64,000 nucleotides of DNA, taken from the NCBI GenBank assembly GCA_963717255.1, contig CAVQVT010000016.1:22110-86109 (forward strand), read 5' to 3'. Of this stretch, positions 52,590 to 60,407 are shown one piece after another. Source of the DNA: CAIYQJ01 sp963717255. Its GTDB lineage: Bacteria; Chloroflexota; Limnocylindria; Limnocylindrales; CSP1-4. The notes under the pieces were generated by a model, which was not told where the DNA came from, did not search any database, and saw only the letters and a program-made list of their open reading frames with translations. Every line of letters starts with the position of its first letter. Within the stretch, counting starts at the first letter, position 1. Position numbers and translations under genes: made by a program.

Positions 52590-53621
52590 GTGACCGGCGA
52601 CGCTCGGCGTGAAGGCGAACCCGGAGTGCCCGCGCGCCCGGTCGCCGTCGTCTTCACCGGCGGCACCATCTCGATGACCGTCGACCCGATCGCCGGCGGG
52701 GCGACGCCCGCGCTCGGTGGCCAGGCGCTGCTCGCGAGCGTGGGGGTCGGCAGCGGCGACCTCCCCGTGCCGATCGTCGTGGATCTCGGCCGGACGCCGG
52801 CGAGCCACTTCTCCTTCGACGATCTCCTGCGCATCGCGCGGACGGCGGGCGATGTGCTGGCGGACGCCCCCGACCTCACGGGCGCGGTCGTCGTCCAGGG
52901 GACGGACACGATGGACGAGGCGGCGTTCACGTACGACCTCGCCTGGCGCGACGAGCGACCGCTCGTGGTCACCGGCGCCATGCGCACGTCCGACGCCCCC
53001 GGAGCCGACGGTCCCGCGAACCTCCGGGACGCGCTCGTCGTCGCCGCGTCGCCGGCCTTCCGGGAGGCCGGCTGCGTCGTCGTCCTCGGGGGGCAGGTCC
53101 ACGCCGCCGACGCCGTCGTGAAGATGCATGCGAGTGCCGTGGACGCCTTCGCGAGCCCGGACACCGGACCGCTGGGCCGGATCGAGGGCGGTCGGCCCTT
53201 CCTGCTGCGCCGCCGCATGGGCCGCCGCTCCGTCGCGGCCCCGATCGGGCCCGTCCCGCCGGTCGGGCTCGTCGTCGCCGCGATCGGCCTGGACGGCGCC
53301 GCCATCGACGCGTTCGTGGCCGGAGGCGCCCGCGGGGTGGTCGTGGAGGCGACGGGCGCAGGGAACACGCATCCGTCGCTGCTGGAGGCGGCGGAGCGCG
53401 CGATGGCTGCCGGGGTCGTCGTGGTCCTCGCCTCGCGGGTCCCCGGCGGACGGGTGACGTCCGGGTACGCGTTCCCCGGCGGGAACGCGACGTGGCGTCG
53501 TGCCGGCGCGATCCTCGCTGGGCGGCTGACGGGGCCGAAGGCGCGGGCGGCCCTCTCGCTCGGCCTCGCGGCCGGTCTCGACCACGACGACCTGGCGGCG
53601 CTCCTCGACGACCCGGCCTGA
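52590..53621 (+). CDS. Asparaginase-family protein
   Basis: 343 residues from GTG 52590. Catalytic motifs are VAVVFTGGTISMTVDP (nucleophile Thr in TGGTIS) and VVVQGTDTMDEAAFTYDLAW, with GAMRTSDAPGADGPANLRDA downstream and GNTHPSLLEAAERAMAAG in the C-terminal domain. Converts asparagine (or a related amide) to aspartate and ammonia. Confidence 0.9.
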   Translation: MTGDARREGEPGVPARPVAVVFTGGTISMTVDPIAGGATPALGGQALLASVGVGSGDLPVPIVVDLGRTPASHFSFDDLLRIARTAGDVLADAPDLTGAVVVQGTDTMDEAAFTYDLAWRDERPLVVTGAMRTSDAPGADGPANLRDALVVAASPAFREAGCVVVLGGQVHAADAVVKMHASAVDAFASPDTGPLGRIEGGRPFLLRRRMGRRSVAAPIGPVPPVGLVVAAIGLDGAAIDAFVAGGARGVVVEATGAGNTHPSLLEAAERAMAAGVVVVLASRVPGGRVTSGYAFPGGNATWRRAGAILAGRLTGPKARAALSLGLAAGLDHDDLAALLDDPA

Positions 53622-53713
53622 CGCACGACCCGAGGCGGCGATGCCGGCCGCCCCGCGCGTGGCTCTGCCCCTCGCACCCCGTCCCCCTCGGGTTCCCGGC
53701 CGGGCACCCCGGC

Positions 53714-54493
53714 TCAGGCGACCGTCAGGCTCGCCGCGCCCCCGGTCATCTCGATCGTCAGCCGATCCGTCGCAGCCGCGTACCCGCCGCCCTCCAGCAC
53801 GCCCGACCGGGTGACGAACCCCTCGGTCCGCGCACGGTAGGCGACCCCCGCCGGGACGTCCAGCCGGATCGACGCGGCTCCCGCCTCGATGCGGATACGG
53901 ACGTCTCCCGCCGGGACGGGGAGCCGGCACCGCACCTCGGCCGCTCCGACGTACAGGGCGGCCCCTGCGAGGCGCAGCGCGGAGAGGTCCACGTCGAAGC
54001 GTCCCGCGCCGCCCTGCACCTCGAGCGCGAGCGGCAGGTCCGCCGCGGCCTCGACCCGCCACGTCCCGGCGCCGAACGGGTCCCAGCCGGTCACATCGCG
54101 CGAGAGGCGGACGCGCGCCTCGCCGGCCGACCGCTCCACGCCGAGGCGGACGTCCGCGCGGTCGGACCAGGCGGATACGAGCGGGCCTCCCGGCGCGGCC
54201 GGGCCGACCAGCAGCGTGCCACCACCGTATGCGAGCGTGAGATTGAGCCACCGGACGTCCTGGCGCTCCACCGTCACCGTCGTCGGCCGCCGCCGGGCGG
54301 GGATGACCGCCCAGGCGACGACGACCACCCCGACGACGATGAGCGCCCCCGCGACGAGCACGGTGGCCGTGATCGACGCGATCGCGCCGAACGAGAGAAG
54401 GAGCGCCGCGCCTCCGACCAGGACGAGGACGAGGCCGGCCGCCAATGCGAGCCATCCGGGTCCCCCGCGAGGATCCCCGCCCGATGCAGTCAC
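53714..54493 (-). CDS. LiaF-like membrane protein (cell-wall-stress type)
   Basis: 259 residues from GTG 54493; GGAGGA precedes it. Two N-terminal membrane helices (about 13-35 and 38-60), then repeated short beta segments (VRLGVERSAGEARVRLS, LEVQGGAGRFDVDLSALRL, GAASIRLDVPAGVAYRARTE), the pattern of the LiaF C-terminal/DUF4097-like beta-helix. LiaF proteins modulate envelope-stress sensor kinases; none is encoded nearby, so the role is inferred by fold only. Confidence 0.6.
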   Translation of the reverse strand: MTASGGDPRGGPGWLALAAGLVLVLVGGAALLLSFGAIASITATVLVAGALIVVGVVVVAWAVIPARRRPTTVTVERQDVRWLNLTLAYGGGTLLVGPAAPGGPLVSAWSDRADVRLGVERSAGEARVRLSRDVTGWDPFGAGTWRVEAAADLPLALEVQGGAGRFDVDLSALRLAGAALYVGAAEVRCRLPVPAGDVRIRIEAGAASIRLDVPAGVAYRARTEGFVTRSGVLEGGGYAAATDRLTIEMTGGAASLTVA

Positions 54494-54586
54494 GCGACCG
54501 TCCTCCTGCGCCGCCCGCGCCCGTCGGCGGGCCACCTCGGGAGGGTATGGCCGGCGCCCCCGCGAGGGAAAGCCCCTCCCGTCACG

Positions 54587-54592
54587 TATCCT
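54587..54592 (+). promoter_or_regulatory. -10 box TATCCT, leaderless-type
   Basis: TATCCT is 8 bases before ATG 54601 of the truncated YbaK gene. Confidence 0.5.
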
Positions 54593-54600
54593 GCATCCCC

Positions 54601-54957
54601 ATGGCCCGGCCCACCGCCGCGGACGTACCTCCCGGCGCCGCCTCGCCCACCGCTCCTGCGCTCGACGCTCTCGCCGCCCCTGGCATCCCGTTCGCGGTCG
54701 TCCGGGCCGAGCGCGCCAACAGTGCCCTGCAGAGCGGCGAGCTCCAGGGGATCGAGCTTGGATCGCTCCTGCGGACGATCGTCGTCCGGCTCGGACGTGG
54801 CCTCCGTCACGGCGGCGGAGGCCACGCACGACTGACCAAAAGCGCCGCCGAGGGCCTTCGCGACTCCGGGCCCACGCCATCACGGGCCCATGCCGCCGTC
54901 GACCGCCGGTCGGTGGTATCCTCCCGTCCGCATCGGGCGGTTAGCTCAGTTGGTTAG
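54601..54957 (+). pseudogene. Truncated YbaK/ProX-type aminoacyl-tRNA editing gene
   Basis: The first ~65 codons match the start of YbaK-domain proteins (ALDALAAPGIPFAVVRAERA, then NSALQSGELQGIELGSLLRT and IVVRL). The sequence then loses resemblance; the frame reads through unrelated residues and stops inside the tRNA-Val gene. Intact proteins are ~155-165 residues, and only ~140 bases separate the homologous part from the tRNA, so the rest has been deleted. YbaK removes mischarged Cys/Ala from tRNA-Pro; this copy cannot. Confidence 0.6.
54917..54922 (+). promoter_or_regulatory. -10 box TATCCT of tRNA-Val
   Basis: TATCCT ends 12 bases before the tRNA. No other -10-like box is seen before thrS, so this promoter may also drive the T-box leader. 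Confidence 0.5.
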
Positions 54958-55011
54958 AGCGCATGCTTGACATGCATGAGGCCAGAGGTTCAAGTCCTCT
55001 ACCGCCCACCA
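54935..55011 (+). tRNA. tRNA-Val (anticodon GAC)
   Basis: Acceptor GGGCGGT pairs with ACCGCCC, then A and an encoded CCA. The anticodon arm is CATGC-TTGACAT-GCATG, anticodon GAC (reads GUC/GUU). D arm TAGCTCAGTTGGTTAGAGC and T arm GAGG-TTCAAGT-CCTC fit. Confidence 0.97.
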
Positions 55012-55250
55012 GATCGCGAACGCGACGAGCGGGACACGCCCGCCGGCGGGGAGCCCCAGAGAGCCGCGGCCCGAAGCTGTGAGCCGCGGCGGTCCACCCC
55101 CTGGCACGGCACCACCCGCGAGCGGCCGGTGAACCGGTCCGGGTCCGCCCGTTAACGCGGCACGAGAGCGCGACCCGCCGGGGCGGGGAGCGAAGGCGGG
55201 TGGGACCGCGGGAGGCACGCCTCTCGTCCTGTCGGGACGGGAGGCGTCAT
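55012..55250 (+). promoter_or_regulatory. T-box riboswitch controlling thrS
   Basis: The T-box consensus (AGGGTGGNACCGCG) is matched by GGGTGGGACCGCGG at 55198-55211. Upstream, GCGGG (55029-55033) can pair with CCCGC (55115-55119) to close Stem I, leaving an internal loop with ACC at 55111-55113, a threonine codon, as specifier; CAGAGAGCC (55057-55065) fits the Stem I distal region. A terminator-like stem, GCCTCTCGTCC with GGACGGGAGGC, covers 55219-55245. Uncharged tRNA-Thr would stabilise the antiterminator and raise ThrRS. The weak T run after the stem leaves open whether control is transcriptional or translational. Confidence 0.8.
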
Positions 55251-55269
55251 CGATTCTCTGGAGGTCGAC

Positions 55270-57120
55270 ATGGCGGGCGCGCAGGCTGCAGGACAGGGTG
55301 GGGGAGTCGAGGCGGAGGAGCTGATCCCGCTCGCTCCGGATCGCGGGTCGGCGGAGGAGCTGCTCGACGCCGGGGCGCACAGCGAGCTCGACGCCATGCG
55401 CCACTCCACGGCGCACGTCATGGCCGAGGCGGTGCTCGACCTCTTCCCCGGCGCCCGTCTCGGGATCGGCCCGGCGATCGACGACGGGTTCTACTACGAC
55501 TTCGACCTCCCGCGCCCGCTCACGCCGGACGACCTCGCGGCGATCGAGACCCGGATGCGCGAGAGCGTCGCCGCGGACCATCCTTTCGCCCGCCGGGAGG
55601 TCGCCTTCGAGGACGCCCGGGCGCTCGTCGAGGGCCAAGGCCAGGTCTACAAGGTCGAGATCCTCGACGACCTCGCGGCCAAGGCGCGCGCAGCCGGGAC
55701 CCCGCCCCCGGAGACGACGTTCTACGAGCACGGCCCGTTCACGGATCTATGCAAGGGTCCGCACGTCGCGAGCACGGGGCGGATCGGGCCGTTCAAGCTC
55801 CTCACGGTGGCCGGCGCGTACTGGCGTGGCGACCAGGCCCGTCCGATGCTCCAGCGCATCTACGGGACGGTCTGGTCGAGCGAGGAGGACCTCGAGCGAT
55901 ACCTGTGGCGCCGGGAGGAGGCGAAGAAGCGCGACCACCGGCGCCTGGGCGTCCAGCTCGACCTCTTCAGCTTCCACGACGTCAGCCCAGGAGCCGCGTT
56001 CTGGCACCCGAAGGGCTGGACGCTCTACCAGACGTTGCGGGACGGCATGCGCGAGATCCAGGCGCGGCGGGGCTACCAGGAGGTCTACACGCCGCCGCTC
56101 GTCCACCAGAAGCTCTGGGAGCGCTCGGGCCACTGGGATCACTACCGGGAGAACATGTTCCTCGTCGAGGCCGAGGGCCAGACCTTCAGCCTCAAGCCGA
56201 TGAACTGCCCGGAGTCGACGTTCATCTATCGGAGCCGGGTGCGTTCGTACCGGGACCTCCCGCTCCGTCTCTCCGAATACGGCGCGCTCCACCGGAACGA
56301 GCTTTCGGGCGTCCTGTCCGGCCTGACCCGGGTCCGCCACTTCGTCACCGACGACGCCCACATCTACCTCCGGCCCGACCAGATCGGGGCGGAGATCGAA
56401 GGCCTCATGGGCGAGATCCGCGAAGCCTACGCGTGGTTCGGGCTGGAGCCGAGGCTCACCTTCGGGACGCGGCCGGACGCTGCCCTTGGCGACGTCGCCG
56501 TCTGGGAGGAGACGGAGGCGCTCATGCGCCGCGAGCTCGACCGCTCCGGGCTCCAGTACCGCGAGAAGCCGAAGGACGGCGCCTTCTACGCCCCGAAGAT
56601 CGACATCCAGATCGAGGACGCCCTCGGGCGCGAATGGCAGACGGCGACGATCCAGGTCGACCGAGTCATGCTGCCTGAGCGCTTCGACCTCTGGTATGTC
56701 GACGAGGAGGGACGCCAGCAGCGGCCGGTCGCGATCCACCGCGCCATCTACGGCTCGCTCGAGCGGTTCATCGGCGTCCTCACCGAGCACTTCGCGGGCG
56801 CCTTCCCGCTCTGGTGCGCGCCGGTGCAGGCCGTGGTCGTCCCGATCGCCGACCGGCACGTCGATGCCGCGACCGACCTGGCGGCCGTCCTGCGCGCCCG
56901 GGGCCTGCGCGTGGAGGTGGACGCCTCGGACAACCGGATGCAGAACAAGATCAGGCTCGCCCAGGAGCAGAAGGTGCCGTACATGCTCGTCCTCGGCGAC
57001 CGCGAGGTCGAGGCGCGGACCGTCGCGCTCAGGTCCCGCTCTGGCCTCCAGGAGCCGGGCGTCGGCTGGGAGGACCTCGCCGACCGCCTCGCCGGCGAGG
57101 TCGCGGCGCGGACTGTCTGA
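55270..57120 (+). CDS. thrS: Threonyl-tRNA synthetase
   Basis: 616 residues from ATG 55270 behind CTGGAGG. The editing domain is intact (AMRHSTAHVMAEAVLDLFPG; DLCKGPHVASTGRI), as are the class II catalytic motifs: GYQEVYTPPLVHQKLWERSG, FSLKPMNCPESTFIYRSRVR (zinc Cys), LTRVRHFVTDDAHIYLRP and the motif 3/anticodon region. The usual N-terminal TGS domain is missing: only ~38 acidic/Ala-rich residues precede the editing domain. Controlled by the T-box upstream. Confidence 0.95.
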   Translation: MAGAQAAGQGGGVEAEELIPLAPDRGSAEELLDAGAHSELDAMRHSTAHVMAEAVLDLFPGARLGIGPAIDDGFYYDFDLPRPLTPDDLAAIETRMRESVAADHPFARREVAFEDARALVEGQGQVYKVEILDDLAAKARAAGTPPPETTFYEHGPFTDLCKGPHVASTGRIGPFKLLTVAGAYWRGDQARPMLQRIYGTVWSSEEDLERYLWRREEAKKRDHRRLGVQLDLFSFHDVSPGAAFWHPKGWTLYQTLRDGMREIQARRGYQEVYTPPLVHQKLWERSGHWDHYRENMFLVEAEGQTFSLKPMNCPESTFIYRSRVRSYRDLPLRLSEYGALHRNELSGVLSGLTRVRHFVTDDAHIYLRPDQIGAEIEGLMGEIREAYAWFGLEPRLTFGTRPDAALGDVAVWEETEALMRRELDRSGLQYREKPKDGAFYAPKIDIQIEDALGREWQTATIQVDRVMLPERFDLWYVDEEGRQQRPVAIHRAIYGSLERFIGVLTEHFAGAFPLWCAPVQAVVVPIADRHVDAATDLAAVLRARGLRVEVDASDNRMQNKIRLAQEQKVPYMLVLGDREVEARTVALRSRSGLQEPGVGWEDLADRLAGEVAARTV

Positions 57121-57208
57121 CGACGACGCGAGTGCCGGCGCCGCGGGTGGGGACGCCGTCGCCCGGCACGGTCGTCCGGCGCCGTTGTCCGGCGCCGTGA
57201 GCGCGTGG

Positions 57209-57214
57209 TATAGT
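57209..57214 (+). promoter_or_regulatory. -10 box TATAGT of infC operon
   Basis: TATAGT is 77 bases before the infC start, predicting a ~70-nt GC-rich leader. Confidence 0.55.
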
Positions 57215-57291
57215 CCCGCGGGCGCCGAAGCCCGGGCGTGAGCGCGCCCGGCTGATCGTGGCGTCGCGGAGCACGTACGAAGGGGTCGAAC

Positions 57292-58005
57292 CTGAGCCGA
57301 GACCTGCGTGTCAACCACATGATCCGGGTCCCGCAGGTGCGGGTCGTGGACGAGGACGGTGCCCAGCTCGGGGTCATGCCCACGGGCGACGCCCTTCGGC
57401 TGGCGCAGGATCGCGGTTACGACCTCGTGGAGGTGGCGCCGACGGCGTCGCCGCCGGTCGTGAAGCTCCTCGACTTCGGCCAGTACAAGTACGAGCTCGC
57501 GAAGCGCGAGAAGGAAGCCAAGCGACGCTCGCGCTCCGTTGAGTTCAAGGAGATCCGGCTCAAGCCCAAGATCGGGATCGGCGACTTCGACACGAAGGTC
57601 AACCGGGCGATCCAGTTCCTCGAGGACGGGGACCGCATCAAGGTGACGGTCCAGTTCCGCGGGCGCGAGCTCACCCACCCGGAGATCGGGCGGAACCTCC
57701 TCGCGAAGTTCACGGACCGGGTGAAGGACCACGGGGTGCTCGAGAGGGCGCCGCTGCTGGAGGGTCGGGCGATGCACATCGTCATCGCCTCCAGCCACAA
57801 GCCGAAGACACGCGAGCCCGGAGCGGTCGCCCCGGCCGCGACGGACGAGAAGACTCCGGATGCGGTCGCACCGGCTCCGGCGAGGACCGAGAAAGCGCCG
57901 AAGCCGGCTGCGGCAGCGGCCCCTCCGGCAGCGAGCGAAGAGACACCGGAAGCGGTCGCCGCCGCTCCGGCAGAGCCGGCGGCGCCGGCGCCGACGGGAG
58001 AGTGA
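57292..58005 (+). CDS. infC: Translation initiation factor IF-3, CTG start
   Basis: 237 residues if started at CTG 57292. Family members begin [IM]SxDLRVNxxIRVPxVRVV; here LSRDLRVNHMIRVPQVRVVD fits only if translation starts at CTG, which has AAGGGG (57280-57285) 6 bases upstream. ATG 57319 would remove eight conserved residues. The core (YDLVEVAPTASPPVVKLLDF, EIRLKPKIGIGDFDTKVNRA) is complete, with a ~65-residue Ala/Pro-rich tail after it. infC is known for non-standard start codons because IF-3 itself rejects them, giving autoregulation. Confidence 0.9.
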   Translation: MSRDLRVNHMIRVPQVRVVDEDGAQLGVMPTGDALRLAQDRGYDLVEVAPTASPPVVKLLDFGQYKYELAKREKEAKRRSRSVEFKEIRLKPKIGIGDFDTKVNRAIQFLEDGDRIKVTVQFRGRELTHPEIGRNLLAKFTDRVKDHGVLERAPLLEGRAMHIVIASSHKPKTREPGAVAPAATDEKTPDAVAPAPARTEKAPKPAAAAAPPAASEETPEAVAAAPAEPAAPAPTGE

Positions 58006-58012
58006 GGCCACC

Positions 58013-58210
58013 GTGCCCAAGATGAAGAGCCACAAGGCCGCGCAGAAGCGCATCGGGAAGACCGGGAGCGGCAAGCCGATCCGGGTCATCTCGTGGCGCG
58101 GCCACCACCTCGAGATCAAGAGCTCGCGCCGGACCCGGCGCTACGCGGGCAAGGCCGTCATCGGGCCGGAGCACCGCGAGCAGGTCCGCCGGCTCCTTCC
58201 GTACCTGTAG
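58013..58210 (+). CDS. rpmI: Ribosomal protein bL35
   Basis: 65 residues from GTG 58013. VPKMKSHKAAQKRIGKTGSG and RYAGKAVIGPEHREQVRRLL are the standard start and end. Between infC and rplT as in most bacteria. Confidence 0.96.
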   Translation: MPKMKSHKAAQKRIGKTGSGKPIRVISWRGHHLEIKSSRRTRRYAGKAVIGPEHREQVRRLLPYL

Positions 58211-58225
58211 GAGCGTCACCGGCAG

Positions 58226-58576
58226 ATGGCACGCGTCAAGCGGGGCGTCACCGCCCACAAGCGACACAAGAGGCTCCTCCAGGATGCCGAGGGGCGTCGA
58301 GGCACGCGCTCGACGCTCATCAAGCCGGCGCGCGAGGCGCTCCTCCACGCGATGGCCTATGCCACGCGTGACCGGAAGCAGCGCAAGCGCCAGCTCCGCG
58401 AGCTGTGGATCATCCGGATCAACGCCGCCGCCCGTCAGAACGGCACGACATACGGCAAGCTGATCGCCGGCCTGAAGCGGGCCGACATCGCGGTCGACCG
58501 GAAGATCCTCGCCGACCTCGCGGTGCGCGACGCGGGCACCTTCGCGCAGATCGCGGAGGCCGCGAAGAGCGCCTGA
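58226..58576 (+). CDS. rplT: Ribosomal protein bL20
   Basis: 116 residues from ATG 58226. MARVKRGVTAHKRHKRLLQD, AMAYATRDRKQRKRQLRELW, IIRINAAARQNGTTYGKLIA and RKILADLAVRDAGTFAQIAE define bL20. It is essential for early 50S assembly and in some bacteria represses this operon. Confidence 0.97.
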   Translation: MARVKRGVTAHKRHKRLLQDAEGRRGTRSTLIKPAREALLHAMAYATRDRKQRKRQLRELWIIRINAAARQNGTTYGKLIAGLKRADIAVDRKILADLAVRDAGTFAQIAEAAKSA

Positions 58577-58694
58577 CCGGGCCTGCCCGTCGGGTCCGTC
58601 CGCCGCCTCTCACGAGCCCTCGCCACCGACGCGGCCGGCGGGGGCTCCGCGTTCCCCGGGCGGCCCGGCTGCCAGCACCACAGGAGCCATCACC

Positions 58695-59735
58695 GTGGAC
58701 CTCGCGACGATGACCGCCCAGCTCGACCGCCTGCGGTCGGATGCACTCGCGGCCGTCGCGGCCGCGAGCGACCCCGCCGCGCTCGATGCGGTCCAGCTGG
58801 GGTTCCTGGGGCGGAAGGGCGCGTTGACGGAGGTCCTCCGCGGGATCGGCGCACTCCCGGCCGACGACCGGCCCCGGGTGGGCGCGGTCGCGAACGAGGT
58901 CCGCGAAGCCGTGGAGGCTGCGATCGCGACCCGCGGCACGGACCTGCGCGGCGTCGCGCTGGCGGCGCGTCTCGTCGCCGAGACGGTGGACGTCACGACC
59001 CCCGGGCGGCGGATCGCGCGCGGCACGCGGCATCCGGTCGCGGAGACCATCACCGCGATCGACGAGATCTTCGGGCGCTTCGGGTTCGTCGTGTACGAGG
59101 GGCCCGAGATCGAGGACGACGTCACGAACTTCCAGATGCTCAACATCCCGGCGGACCACCCCGCGCGCGACCTCTGGGACACGCTGTACGTGGACATCCC
59201 CGATCACCTGCTGCGGACGCACACGTCGCCGGGCCAGATCCGCGTGATGCGCGAGACCCGACCGCCGATCCGGGCGCTCCTCCCTGGGCGCTGCTTCCGC
59301 TACGAGGCGGTGGACGCGAGCCACGGGTCCGAGTTCCACCAGGTCGAAGGGCTCATGGTGGACGAGGGCACGAGCCTCGCCGACCTCAAGGGCCTCCTCG
59401 ACGAGTTCGCCCATGCGCTGTTCGGCGCGGGACGGGCGACCCGATTCCGCCCCGGCTACTACCCGTTCACGGAGCCTTCCGTCGCCTTCGACGTCGGCTG
59501 CGTCGTGTGCGACGGCTCCGGCTGCCCGGCATGCGGCAGGTCCGGCTGGATGACGATCCTGGGTGCCGGCATGGTCCACCCCGTCGTCCTCCGCAACGGC
59601 GGCATCGACCCCGAGGTCCACCAGGGGTTCGCCTTCGGCATGGGCGTGGAGCGGATCACGATGCTCCGCCACGGCGTCCACGACCTCCGCCTCTTCATGG
59701 ACGGCGACCTCCGCTTCCTGGAGCAGTTCCGCTAG
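58695..59735 (+). CDS. pheS: Phenylalanyl-tRNA synthetase alpha subunit
   Basis: 346 residues from GTG 58695. An N-terminal coiled coil (LDAVQLGFLGRKGALTEVLR) is followed by class II motifs: PGRRIARGTRHPVAETITAI, PDHLLRTHTSPGQIRVMRET, EAVDASHGSEFHQVEGLMVD, and VAFDVGCVVCDGSGCPACGR, a CxxC...CxxC insertion probably binding zinc. GMGVERITMLRHGVHDLRLF ends the core. The partner pheT is separated by ~2.3 kb of inserted DNA. Confidence 0.96.
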   Translation: MDLATMTAQLDRLRSDALAAVAAASDPAALDAVQLGFLGRKGALTEVLRGIGALPADDRPRVGAVANEVREAVEAAIATRGTDLRGVALAARLVAETVDVTTPGRRIARGTRHPVAETITAIDEIFGRFGFVVYEGPEIEDDVTNFQMLNIPADHPARDLWDTLYVDIPDHLLRTHTSPGQIRVMRETRPPIRALLPGRCFRYEAVDASHGSEFHQVEGLMVDEGTSLADLKGLLDEFAHALFGAGRATRFRPGYYPFTEPSVAFDVGCVVCDGSGCPACGRSGWMTILGAGMVHPVVLRNGGIDPEVHQGFAFGMGVERITMLRHGVHDLRLFMDGDLRFLEQFR

Positions 59736-60010
59736 AGGCAAGGTGACGCGGGACGGCCCGAAGCCGGCTGCGAAACCGCCGGCCGTCGAACTCGCCGCGT
59801 GTGAACGGTCCGTTCGGCCGTCCCCTGCTGCCTGGCATCCGGTGCCCATCCGACCATCGCGACCGCGCGCGCCTCGGCGATAGGGGCGATCGCTGGGGGT
59901 TCGACCGCCGTGGCGCGGGACGGCCTCATGAGCACAGTCGGCTTCTGATGCTGAGATGGAGGCGAAGGGACGCGCGGGCGACACCGGCGGGGCATCTCCA
60001 CCAACCGACG

Positions 60011-60115
60011 ATCGACTGCGTGGCCCGCCGGACCGCGGAGGCCAACACCAAGGCCGAGATCATCCGCTGCCTGAAGCGCTGCGTCGCTCGCGAGATCCGG
60101 GCATACCTGCATCCC
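60011..60115 (+). pseudogene. C-terminal remnant of an IS110-type transposase
   Basis: Reading IDCVARRTAEANTKAEIIRC then LKRCVAREIRAYL resembles the C-terminal end of IS110-family transposases (yVxRRxAEGkTKrEIIRCLKRYvAREi). Only ~35 codons remain; nothing upstream to pheS (59736-60010) is recognisable. Confidence 0.5.
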
Positions 60116-60155
60116 CAGCGCCACCCCGGGCAGGCTCCACGATTCCCGGGTTGAC

Positions 60156-60371
60156 GACTCCAGGAGCTTCAACGCGACGATCGAGTCCTTCTGGGGTCGG
60201 ATGCAGGTGGAGCTCCTCGACCCCCGCGACTGGCGGACCCGGGTCGAGCTCGCGAACGCGGACTTCGAGTACCTCGAGGTCTTCCACGACCGCCGGCGCC
60301 GCCACTCGGCGCTTGGCATGTCTACCCCGGTCGAGTTCGAGGCTCGGCACCAGTCGGCGACGGTCGCGTGA
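60156..60371 (+). pseudogene. C-terminal remnant of an IS3-type transposase (OrfB)
   Basis: The frame ending at TGA 60369-60371 reads SFNATIESFWGRMQVELLD, then WRTRVELANADFEYLEVFHD and RRRRHSALGMSTPVEFEARH, the end of the rve integrase domain of IS3-family OrfB (final catalytic Glu in IESFWGRMQ). The 5' three-quarters are missing and it abuts the IS110 remnant within ~40 bases. Confidence 0.75.
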
Positions 60372-60407
60372 ACCCCGGTGACGCGACTCGACGCGACTCA
60401 GGGCACC

